From NCBI GenBank assembly GCA_015847255.1, contig JADLZK010002605.1, positions 62,001-126,000 of the forward strand: 64,000 nucleotides of DNA. The letters are read 5' to 3'. The notes under the pieces are model-generated. The model was not told the origin of the DNA. It saw only the letters and a program-made list of their open reading frames with translations, and searched no databases. Position numbers and translations under genes: made by a program. Below are positions 1 to 9,785 of the stretch, piece after piece; positions within the stretch are counted from its first letter, which is position 1; each line of letters opens with the position of its first letter. The stretch is from Hyparrhenia diplandra (lineage: Eukaryota > Streptophyta > Magnoliopsida > Poales > Poaceae).

Positions 1-1827
1 CGACGAGCCCGCCACGGAGACCGCGGAGCATGAGGAGCCCGAAGACGCCTTGGCGCGCGGACGCGGTCGAGACGAGCTCGCCGTGGAGACCAGCATCGGA
101 GGGTCTTCAGTCGCGCCCACCCCAACCTCGTCGCCCGTAGTGGGCATGACAGAGCCCACCGTCATCGGAGCGCCGGGGGACGGGTCGCCGCCGGGGCGTG
201 GGTCACCCTTCATAACGCGCCCGACGTGGATCCGCGCCGGGTGTCGCCGGCCGGGACGCTCCGAGACTTCGTTGGAGGCCGGGCCGCGAGCCGGCCGCGC
301 ATCCTTTCGCTGTGGTCGGCGGGGACAACATCGCCCGCCTTGGTGGCGGCGGAGATGCCGCCACTTCCCCCGCCGAGGGGGCCGGCGTGCCTCCACCACT
401 CACCGGGTAAGGGCTTCATGAGTACTTGCTTTCGCTCGGTTTTGAGCTCGCGGTGTTAACTCGTTCTGCTGCAGGACTGGAGGGATGCGGTGGTCGGCTT
501 CAACCGCGTGGTGGAGGCCGGAAACGAGATTGAGGGTCTCCTAGGAAGGCTAGGCATAGCTCGGTCCCACGCGAGCAGGGGCTCGGCAAGTGTACGCTTT
601 CGCACCGCGAGCCCGGAAAAGACGCCGACGACGTTGCGGAGCACATCCGTGAGGTCAAGGAGCATGCCACCGCTGAGGCTCGAGAGGGGGTCACCGAGGA
701 GGTTCGCCAAGTGGAGGCGCGGCGGCGAAGCGTGAAGAGGAGTCGCGACGCAGCGCAGTCGCAGCCGGGCCGCGAGCTCATGCGTAAGGAGCTCGACGAC
801 CGCGCCCGCCCCCGGAGAACAAGGAGCCTGGAGCGCCGCCGCCGAGCGCCGGGCCATGACGCTAGAGAGGGAGCGCGACGCCAAGGGAAAGGCGCCCAGA
901 CCGCGAGGCCGAGCTAGAATGTGAGTGATCCCTTTTTGAGTTCTTTGTTCTCCTTCTTCTTTATCTTCGAGGTCCTAGGCTGATAGGTGGGCACTTTAGT
1001 TTACGATCACGAGGTTGCCGACGGGTCGATTCTGTTTGGTGGTTTCGGGAGGCCGAGAGAGGATCCGGCCCGATGCCAAGAATCTCTCTCGTGGGAGGAG
1101 CGGGAAGAACTCTATCGGCCGGCATGTAAGGCGCTTCTCTTCCCCTTTCCGAATCTCATGATTTTGATTTGCTTGTTTCTCTCGAGGTGAGGAGAAGAAG
1201 AAATCGGCGGGATTGGCTCGGGAGCTTGAGGGAAGGACCGGGCCCCCCTGGTCGCCACGGAGTCGGCCGACGCATACCATTTCGCGGCCCTGAGAGCGAA
1301 AGAGAAGGACCTTCAACAAACGGACGCGTGACCTCGTGGCGGTGCAAGGCAATGGTCTTGAAAGGCGGCCGAGGAGCTCCGGCCCAAGGAGGCCGAGGCC
1401 TCGGGTCTCTTGGAGCGGGCGATGAAAGCCGAGACCGCGGCGCAGAAGGCGGAGCGCGAGCACACCAACCTCGTGGCTCGACGCCGAGGGCGTCGCGCGC
1501 CTTGGAGTCGAGGTGGAAGGACCCGCGACACCGGTGCTTCGCGCCCCGCAGTGGTGAGGGATAACGCCGCCGCGCCGCCCACAAGGCGTTGGCCGTGGTC
1601 CTCGCCCACTATCCCCGAGATGCGGACCTCGACCAAGATAGTGGGCGGGGGGCTGGCCCGAGCCGACCGAGGGCGCCGAGCGGGAAGACATTGTCGCCAC
1701 CGCGGAGGCCCGCTCGAGAAGTGCCGCGCGGAAGCTCTTCCGGCTCGCCATCGAGGAGCTCGAGGTGTTCGAGCCTACCGCCGCGGCGAGGCAGGTGGAG
1801 ACGGATTCGTCCGACAATGAGGAGTGA
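1..1827 (+). pseudogene. antisense ORF of TAT element (gypsy-type transposon protein), broken
   Basis: This plus-strand block lies downstream of pol and opposite to it, the usual position of the antisense ORF of TAT elements (often annotated as putative gypsy-type transposon or Transposase_28-like protein). The last residues read VETDSSDNEE and stop at 1,825-1,827, an acidic tail that I recognise from many grass copies. Upstream the reading frame shifts repeatedly; short Arg/Glu-rich stretches suggest a coiled-coil or basic region (about 700-900 and 1,400-1,750). A G-rich intron-like interruption may lie around 920-1,190. The role of this protein family is not established. The start is outside the window. 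Identification rests mainly on position and the C-terminus. Confidence 0.55.
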
Positions 1828-2540
1828 GCTGCGAGAGTAGTTAGCTTGAGGCGCCGCCTCTCTTTGTTATAAACAAAGTCCCCGAGCTCGGGGCAAAGTG
1901 TAAAAATAACAAGTTATCTAAATTATGAACGACTCGTTTTATCTTTCCTGTGATCGCGCTTCCTGTTAGCTCGTAGTTTTCTCGAAGTTTTCATCCTATC
2001 GATTAAGGCAACGGGCCCTTTACTCGTTGGCGCGCGGGGCGCTAGAGCTCGTTGGGCAAGCTCGTTGGACCTCGCCGAGGATGTTGCTCGAGACCCTTTT
2101 AGCCCTGTCGGACTTGACGCCATCGGAAAGGTAAGTAACGAGAGCGAGGTCGAGTTGATCGAGCTCTTTCCCGAGTGTCCGTGTTGTTTGCGAAAAAAAG
2201 AGTTCGTAAAAAGGCGGGGTGTGCGCCCCGTCCCCTGTAGCCCCCGAGCAAGGGCGGGCCTTGCTGGAGGTAAAGGGCAGCCATTGCTTAACGGCCGTGG
2301 AAGAGGGATCGAATGCTTGCACAACTTTTGCATCGAGGTGTGTCATTATTATTCGAGTTCGCATAAAAAGAGACATTACAAAATACATCTAAGGGTAGAA
2401 GCGGCGTAGTTGTTCGATGTTCCAAGAGTTGGCGAGCTCACGACCGTGGGAGTCTTGGATCTTATATGAGCCCGGGCGGAGGACTCGGGTGATGGTGAAC
2501 GGTCCTTCCCAAGGCGCAGAGGGCTTGTGTTTCTCCTTCG
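1828..2540. other. non-coding spacer between antisense ORF and pol
   Basis: Convergent spacer between the plus-strand antisense ORF and the minus-strand pol end. It contains a run at about 1,860-1,880 with an inverted CCCGAGCTCGGG, and several GAGCTC copies. No gene was recognised. Confidence 0.6.
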
Positions 2541-3500
2541 TGCTCAGAGAATCGTCGCAGGACTTGATCGCCGACTTGAAAAGCTCGTCCTCGAACGCGG
2601 GTCATGGTAGCGGCGCGATCGACCGCCGGTACTTGGTCGAGTGTGCGACCGCGGGCCGCTGGCCTCCTCGAGCTGATCCGCCGCGTCTTCTAGCGAGGTT
2701 TGGTTGCCGGGCGGCGCCGTACGCTTGTACTCGCGTGGCGCACCGTAGTCGAGGTCGGGTGGGGAGCACGGCCGCGGAACCGAAGACGAGGAAGAAGGGG
2801 GGTGCGACCCGTTGCTCGGCTTGGAGTAGTCCCGAGGCTCCCAATCGCGGGGAGCTCGGCGAGCCATCGCCCCCCAAATTTTTCCAATTTCTTGAAGATC
2901 CTCGGCTTCAACCCCCGCAAGATTAGACCATTGGCGCGCCGACTTGCCCGTTCGTCCTTGGATGGCCGACGGAGGACCAGTCCACCCGGATGTTGTAGTC
3001 GCCGCACCGCCGAGGAAGATCTCGCCCGTGAAGTTGGTGCCGTTGTCGGTGATGATCGAGTTCGGTACGCCCGGCGGTGGATGATGCCGCCGAAGAACTT
3101 GACTGCCTCCTACGATCTCGCGGCGTGAGATGGGCATCACTCGGTCCACTTGGAAAACTTGTCGATGGCGACGAGGAGGTGAGTGAAGCCCCGCGACCTT
3201 GTGAAAGGACCGACCATGTCAAGTCCCCAGCACCGCGAAGGGCCGTGTGATGGGAATCGCTTGGAGGGCCTCAGGCGGAAGGTGCGTTTGCTTGGCAAAG
3301 AACTGGCATCCCTCGCAGCGGTGTACGATCCGATTGGCGTCGGCGACGGCGGTCGGCCAATAAAAGCCTTGGCGGAACGCCTTGCCCACCAGAGCTCGCG
3401 GAGCCGCGTGATGCCCACACTCACCGGCGTGGATCTCTCTGATGAGTTCGTGCCCTTCCTCAAAGGTGATGCAGCGTTGGAGCACCCCGACACGCCTTTC
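2541..3500 (-). pseudogene. integrase of TAT element 1, broken
   Basis: Read right to left, the first part (about 3,480-3,290) has the zinc-binding H-H-C-C pattern: HELIREIHAGECGHH followed by HRCEGCQFFAK. Next comes WGLDMVGPF (about 3,235-3,205) with the first catalytic Asp, then SIITDNGTNFTGEIF (about 3,070-3,030) with the second. The third (Glu) falls beyond a frameshift and is not clear. Integrase would insert the cDNA copy into the host chromosome. At least two frame changes separate the parts, so the protein is not functional here. Confidence 0.85.
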
Positions 3501-3599
3501 AGAGAGCTCGCGCCGATGATGACGAGGATTTGGCTCGACGGGCGATACGCCTAGCTTCTTCTTTCTCCGTGGGGAGTTTGCCGTCCCGTAGCCATGCCG

Positions 3600-4470
3600 G
3601 GATGGGGAGCCATGTCGGGTCTCGGGGCTTCGCTCGGGGGGTTACGAGGACCTGGATTCGACGAGGTGGACCTCCGCGTCGACCTCCATTGGCGAGCTCG
3701 AGCTCGAGAAGTCCTCAGCCTTGGTGGGCGCAGGGACAAACGCCGTCTCTCGACGGGTCCGTCGCGTGGGTTTGAGCCTTCCCCTCGAGCCGGATGGAGG
3801 GTATGTAACGGTCATGCGCAAAGACGCCGGGCGGGACTTGTAGTCGGTCGAGGCGAGCTTGGCGGGACGCCGGGCGCCACCGTTGTATCGGGCGACGGAT
3901 GTGCTTGAACTCTAGCCCGTCAAAGCGCTCGAGCTCGCGCACCTTTGCGGAGTACAATCATCCTTGGCCGACGCAATCGGCCTCCTTTGTGGCTTGGTCG
4001 GCCATGAGTTTGGAGTCTCCTCGATCTCGAGGCGCTTGACGCCAAGCTCGGGGCGATGGCGCGCTTTGCCGCTCACCAAAGCTGTGACTCAGCAACGTTG
4101 TTGGAGGCGGTGAAGTGAAGACGGATCGAGTACCTCATGCGCGACGTTGCACGGTGATATGAAGACCGGACCCAGCTCCGGCGCCGCCTCTTCACCGAGG
4201 CCGGCGAGAGCGCCCAAAGCTCGGCGTCGTCGGGCTTTGGCGGCGGTGCGTCTCCGTCCATTCGCCACGGTCCGGAAGGACCGTGACTTGATGGCGCCCC
4301 TCGGGGCGTATGAGATATCCAATCCCATGAGCTCGATTCCCCACTTGGCGATGCTCCCCTCAGCCTCGGGGCTGCGGATGATCTCGCCGAAGTGGGAATT
4401 TGGAAACGACGGTGATCGGGTGGGCGTCGAAGTAGTGTCGTAGCTTGCGGCGTGTGATCGAGAGCGCGCG
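3600..4470 (-). pseudogene. second RNase H module of TAT element 1, broken
   Basis: Between RT/RNase H and integrase lies a further module with RLHFTASNNVAES (about 4,135-4,090 on the minus strand), which resembles the AEYEAL region of the archaeal-type RNase H found as an extra domain in TAT and Athila elements. Upstream on the same strand are pieces resembling the domain's N-terminal strand. Several frameshifts are present. The call depends on one clear motif and on the order of domains. Confidence 0.6.
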
Positions 4471-5432
4471 TAGGCGAAGCTTCGAGCCGAGGGTACCGCG
4501 CCTTGTGTGGAGAGGGACTTCGCCGACGAAGTAGACCGGCCGCCGCACTCGGAGTGCATGGCCTTCTTCCTTCCTTTCCACTACGAGCACCGTGCTCACT
4601 ACGCGAAGTGGCCGCGATGTACAACAAAGACGGTTCGTCCGGCTTGGGCGGAGTGAGTATGGGTGGTTTTGTCAAGAGCTCCTTCAGAGAGTCGAGCGCG
4701 AACTGGGCCTCGTTGGTCCAGGCGAACCGCTCCGACTTCTTCAGGAGTTTGTATAGCGGAAGGCTTCGTTCGCCTAGCCGGGCAATGAATTTGCTAAGGG
4801 CGGCCAAGCACCCCGTGAAGCCGCCAGACGCTCTTGACATTCTTGATGGGGCCCATGTTGCGGATAGCCTTGATTTTTCGGGGTTGGCCTCGATGCCGCG
4901 CCGGACACGATGAAGCCCGGGAGCTTCCCTCGCGGGACCCCAAACACGATTTTTCGGGATTGAGCTTTACCCCGAACTCACGAAGCTTGCCAAGACTTCT
5001 TTGAGGTCGGGATGAGCTCTCCGCGGCGCTTGCCTTGACAACGATGTCATCGACGTATGCCTCCACGCGTTTCTCGAGAAGCTCTTTGAAGACTTTTCGC
5101 ATGCACCTCTCGAAAAGTGGCGCCGGCGTTCTTTAGCCCGAAAGGCATGGTTACGTGAGCGTAACACGCCGAAGGGAGTGATGAAGGAGGTGGCGAGCTG
5201 ATCGAGCTTGTTCATCGCGATTTGATGATAGCCGGAGTATGCGCGTCAAGAAAACAGAGTGTCTCGCACCCGGAGGTGGAGTCAACGATTTGGTCGATGC
5301 GCCGCAAAGGAAACGGATCCTTCGGCATGCCTTGTTGAGGCTCGTATAATCAACACACATTCTCCATTTCCCATTCTTCTTCTTAACTAGTACAGGGTTG
5401 GCTATCCACGGGATGATACACCTCCTTAACAA
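4470..5432 (-). pseudogene. reverse transcriptase and first RNase H of TAT element 1, broken
   Basis: RT begins with NPVLVKKKNGKWRMCVDYTSLNKAC (quoted in parts: VLVKKKNGKWRMCVDY, then TSLNKAC) near 5,420-5,330. The catalytic YVDD box is complementary to about 5,046-5,057. Farther on come LSKFIARLGERSLPLYKLLKK and the start of the RT-linked RNase H (SLLYIAATS, about 4,640-4,610). These enzymes copy the RNA genome to DNA. Frameshifts split the region into at least three frames, for example near 5,330 and 4,960. The family is certain; activity is not expected. Confidence 0.88.
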
Positions 5433-5639
5433 AGCCCGCCGCTAGGAGCTTATCTATTTCCTCGGCGATTGCTCGCCGCCGCCGCCGTCGAAACGCGTCG
5501 GAGCCGCCGCTTCACCGCCGAGAGCCGGGCTTGATGTTTAAGGAGTGCTCGGCGACTTCCCTCGGTATGCCGGGCATGTCCGAGGGTCTCCACGCGAATA
5601 CGCCGAGGTTCGCGCGGAGGAAGTCGATGAGCTCGCTTT

Positions 5640-6330
5640 CCTATTTAGGAGAGAGCTCGGCACCGACGCGGACGGTGCGCCCTCCCTCCGTCGACCTTCA
5701 CCGCCTTAGCATCCTCATCCGCTCGAAGGATCCCGCCGCCTTCTCGAGCTCGATCGATGAGCTCGCCGCCTTTGCTAGACGTGCTCTCGTGGCCTTCTTC
5801 GGCGGAGTCCTGCGCGCACACTCCATGCCAACATCTCGGGGATGAGCTTCCCGACTCGATGAGGGCGCCGGGCGCATCGGCCTCCTCCTTGTCGCAGCTT
5901 GAACGCGCTCGAAGGTGGAGTTGACGGTGATCACGCCCTTCGCCCGGGATCTTGAGCTTGAGGTAATGCGATGTAGTTGGGAACGGCCATGAACGGTGAT
6001 AGCACGGCCGCCCCAAAGAAGGCATGGTAAGCGCTCTTGTACGGGGAGCACCTCGAAGGTGAGCACTTCCTTGCGGAAGTTGCTCGGGTCGCCGAAGGTG
6101 ACGGAGGTCGATCCGCCCGACCGAAACGCCCGGCTTCCCCGGCACTACCCCGTGGATGGGGTCCGTGGAGGGTCGGAGTCGAGCCTCGTGATGCCGAGAG
6201 CCTCCATGGTGTTGACGTAAGAGGAGGTTGAGGCCGCTTCACCGCCCATCGGCACCTTGCCGAGGCGCTTTGGTGCCGACTATGGGATCGATGACGAGAG
6301 GGAACCTTCCCCGGATGCGGGACGTGCACG
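5640..6330 (-). pseudogene. aspartic protease region of TAT element 1, broken
   Basis: Minus-strand pieces resemble the C-terminal half of the TAT retropepsin: AYHAFFGAAVLSPFMAVPNY (about 6,040-5,980, compare the family pattern AYHAILGRPALAKFMAVPHY), followed in another frame by GVITVNS. The N-terminal catalytic D-G/T-G box could not be read because the frame is lost there. The protease would cut the Gag-Pol polyprotein. Confidence comes from the downstream motif and from its place between gag and RT. Confidence 0.6.
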
Positions 6331-8560
6331 GATGGTCTTTTCTTGTCGAAGACGACGTTGACGGGGCGCCGTCCTCGAAGAAGACGCCCTTGTCGCCCGC
6401 CCGGGTCGCCGAATCCCCGCCCGCGTGGTGCTCGTCGCCCGCCCCCTCTCCTTCCCCGCGCACGCTACGAACTTCCGCGAGAGCCTCAGTCCCCCGAACT
6501 TGTGCTTGACCGACGACCGTGGTTGGGGCGGGGCAGTCGAGCTTCTTCGAAGGGAAGTCCTTGGGAGCCACGGGTTTTTGTGGCCTTAGCGCTGGTTTCT
6601 TCTTTTCGGCGACCGCGACGCCACAGTCATCCTTGCCGCCGGCGCTTTGTTCTTGTTCTTCTTCTTGGGTTGCAGCTCGAACCTTCGCGGCCTCATCGGC
6701 GGCCTTCTCCTTGCCCTTGCCCGTGGTGCCATGGAGGATGCGGGAGATAGCCTCCTCGCCCCAAAGATGGTTCGTGGCGGGTCGAGGAGGTCCTTCACCG
6801 CCTTGGGCTTGCGGTGCCGAGCTCACGGATGAGCGTCTCGCAGGTGTCGTGCCGAAGGTGAAGGCGGTGATGATTTCCCGCTCAGGACGGCGTCGGTGAG
6901 CTCGTTGCGCAGCTTGGAGAAGCGCCGGATGTAATCGCAAGGAGCTCGTTCCTCCGCTGCTACCGCGGAGGTCCCACGCGGTTGCTCGGGCGCGAGTAGG
7001 TCCCCCGAAAGTTGCCAACGAAGACATCGCGGAGATCGCGCCCGGCTATCGATCATACCCGAGGGCGGGTGCTCAGCCGTGTCGGCGGGTATAGGAGGTG
7101 CGGATGATGAAGAGCTCGTCATTGGCCCTCCCCGCCTCGGGCATCTTGGCGATAGTCCTCGAGCCGACCGGGTCCGTCTCCCCGTTGTACCGAACGGAGG
7201 TCGGGGCTCGAAACGCGAGGAAAGGCGCGGGCTGCACCCGGGCCTCCTCCTGTCCGGGGGTGGAGCTCCGCCCCGCGCCCGCCCCGAGCTCGAGCTCCAC
7301 GTGGTGAGGGAGCGCGCTTGCCGCCCCCCCGCCCCGGGGCCTGACCGCGGCCACGGTCCCTCCCGACCATCGAGCGGCCGCCCCTCCTCTTTGCCGTAGG
7401 ATCCGCGGGGCGGTCGTCGTCGCGTCATATCGCGGGCGATCACGGTGTTCGCGCCGGAGCCTTCTTCGCCTCCAGCGCGTCGCGGCGGCCGAGGGTGTCA
7501 CGGGCGTCGCGGTTCCTCTCCCACACGGCGGCGTGCGTGACGTGTGGGGATTCTCCTCGTTTGGCCTCACGGTTGGAGGAAGCCCTCGTGCCTCCCGTAG
7601 GCGTCGGTGCGACCGAAGCCTCCACTTGTTGCCCGCGGCCCTCTCGATGAGGGAGCCGATCAGTCGCGTGGAGCCATCGGGCCGTGCCTCGGGTTGGGAG
7701 CTCGTGGAGGAGCCTACGATGGCCGCCGCGGGGTTCAAGGCCGCCCGCCCGAAGACCGGGCGGGAGGTCGCCGGCCTCGTCGATGCGGCGCCGTGCCTCC
7801 CGTCCTCGAGCTCTCGCACCGTCGGCGGCCTCCCACCTCCGAGGAGGGGGCCGCGTTCCCCCGCCGATTCACGCTGGCCCTCGAGCTCGTCCGAGGCGCC
7901 GTGCACCCGCTTGGGAGGGCGCCGTTGAGCGAGCCGCCGAGTCTCGACTCCCGGCGCGCCGGGGTGTGCCGAGGACTCGCCCCGCCAGGGTAGCGCGCGA
8001 TTGCCGCCATCGGGCGTCGGGCACATGTAGCACTCGCGTGTGGGGATCGACTCCGCGAGGCTCAAGCGCTTTCGCCCAGCCGGTTCGAGACCGGTCGCCC
8101 CAGGCTCGATGCCATGCCTTCCCGGCAAGAAGAGCCGCCCCCGGGTATATCTGGCCGTGAGGCCGCGAGGAACTCGTCGGGAAAGCGGCTCCCGCCCGGC
8201 GCATCGCAGACGACGTTGATTGGTGGAGAAGGTGACGCCGCGAAAGAGCTCCCGAGTCGGCTCGGGGCTGAGGATGTGCGGAGCAGGTCCGCAATGGCGA
8301 CGAAGAAGTGGTCGGCCGCCGCCGTATGGGGACTCGCCGGATCGGAAGTCGAATCCCGGACGGAGCGCACTAGCACGGGCCGGGCGCATCGCTGACGAGG
8401 CGGGCGTCATCTCGCCCCGCACCATCCGAGGGAAGGTGGCTCCGACGAGGGAGCCCTCGAGCCGGGTGTCGCGAAGTCCAGGGTCCCGAAGCGCATCGGT
8501 CGCGGCGACGCCGAAAGATGGTGAAGGGAGCCATCGGCGGTGAACGCCACACTAGCGCCG
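6331..8560 (-). pseudogene. gag region of TAT element 1, broken
   Basis: The core retrotransposon gag domain lies at about 7,200-6,830 on the minus strand. RYNGETDP and, in another frame, LEDYR(Q) come first, then ANDELFIIR, later PWDLRGS and DYIRRFSKLRNEL. These match the conserved order of plant TAT Gag, which packages element RNA into particles. The part from 8,560 to 7,200 is extremely GC-rich, Arg/Pro/Ala-rich in every frame, and was not recognised beyond being the Gag N-terminus. The part from 6,820 to 6,331 would hold the zinc knuckle, which I could not see. Multiple frameshifts. Confidence 0.75.
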
Positions 8561-8605
8561 CCCCTACCGGGCGCCGCCAACCGCCGCGGGTCGTGATACC
8601 ACGGT

Positions 8606-9785
8606 CACAAGAATCGCCCTCGCTAATGCCTCGCAACGATGGCCTAGCTCAAGAACAATGACACGATGATTTATACTCGGTTCGGGCTATCGAGCACCCT
8701 AGTCCGGTGTGTGGCACTATCGAGCTCAAAGTGCTCAGATCGGGGCTAATACAAGCCGGGCGAGAGGGAGATGAGCTCCCAAGTCTCAATGTGATGAGTG
8801 GAATCGATCAATGTGTGTGTGTGTGTGCTTCGCGGTGCAAGAGAGCTTGCCCCTCCCCGGTGGCCGAACCCTCCCTTTTATAGCCGCAAGGGGAGCTCAA
8901 GGGTCACCGGGCGGAGGGACCTAGAGATAGAAGGAAAGTAAGCTTGGGGGTGAAGAGGAAGAGTTCCCCCCGCAATGTCGGCACGCCGGGCTGTCCGCAT
9001 GCGCGCTACGCGCCGCTTTCATTTCCAAAGACGTCACGGCCGCCAGTGAGTAGAATAGGCGGCTCCGTATCCCGATGCGTGCAGTATGCACGGCGACGAG
9101 CTCGAGCTCGTCGGTCGGTGTAGGGAGGGACAATGAGCTCGTCCCCCGCCGTCGCATTTCCGGGCGTCCCTACGCCTGCCGCACGCGCGCTCCGGGCGGG
9201 TCGAGGTCCCGGAGGCGCCGCGCCTTAAATGCTTGTACTTGGGGTCGCAGGAAAGCGTGGGCCGGGAGAGCTCGTCGGCCAGGAGTTCGACTCGGCCCGT
9301 CGAGGTCGTTCTTGTCGTAGTGGTTGTTTCTTGTGCTTATCGCCCGGCGCGACGCGAACCGACAGCCCCACGCCGCATGCCGCCGTCGATGATCTCGCGA
9401 TAGACAAAATCTCGATCGTAGGTTGTGGCGCCGCCGCTGTGAATCGCGGACGCTGGATCCTAATCATCGCGCGGCCCCGGATCCTCGCGATCGTCATTGG
9501 GTTTGGGGTCCGGAGAGTTCGTCCCGAGACGGAAAGGAGCTCGTCGTCCGGTCGGAGCTCGTCACATCCCTCGCGCCCTCGGGGAGCTTGTTCGAGACCG
9601 AACATTTCCCTAGTTCGAGCTCGAAGTTCTTCCTCGGTCTTACCGCCGACGAAGTTCGCGTCTTGGAGGCGGAATGTCCCCGTCGGGCCTCGCCTTTGTC
9701 GCTGGGTGACGAGCATCCCCTTCAACGCTTTCTTTGTGATCGAAGTTAGAATGATTGACCTCGTCCGAATATCTCGTGTCCCACA
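8606..9785 (-). repeat. 5' LTR of TAT element 1 (limits approximate)
   Basis: In element sense the LTR seems to start at 9,785 with TGTGGGACACGAG and to end near 8,606, just before GC-rich leader sequence. A TATAAAAG promoter box lies on the minus strand at 8,875-8,882, correctly oriented to drive gag-pol. Downstream of it are phrases typical of grass gypsy R/U5 regions (around 8,660-8,700). The primer-binding site is unclear: a degenerate GGCGGCGCCC stretch near 8,560-8,575 is a candidate. The motif GAGCTC occurs about nine times here. The outer boundary is supported by the sharp drop in GC content. Confidence 0.6.

Larger units (their letters stand above)
1..9785 (-). mobile_element. Ty3/gypsy LTR retrotransposon, TAT lineage, cut by the left window edge
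   Basis: Read on the minus strand, the order is 5' LTR (about 8,606-9,785), gag, protease, RT, RNase H, a second RNase H, integrase, then an antisense ORF on the plus strand near the left edge. Dual RNase H and an antisense ORF behind pol are known marks of the TAT branch (RIRE2, Grande, Retand relatives). The 3' LTR lies outside the window. Every coding part is broken by frameshifts, so this copy cannot make its own proteins. Base composition is very GC-rich and changes abruptly near 9,790. The hexamer GAGCTC is strongly over-represented throughout. The lineage call rests on domain order and recognisable motifs; the family name is not resolved. Confidence 0.85.

Noticed and set aside
996..1817. 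Long minus-strand ORF opposite the antisense ORF
   Set aside because: A shadow of the GC-rich plus-strand coding sequence; no domain on the minus strand.
8590..8605. TGGTATCACGAC on the minus strand as the primer-binding site of element 1
   Set aside because: It resembles the start of an initiator-Met-type PBS, but the match does not continue and the LTR end before it does not read CA. Left unresolved.
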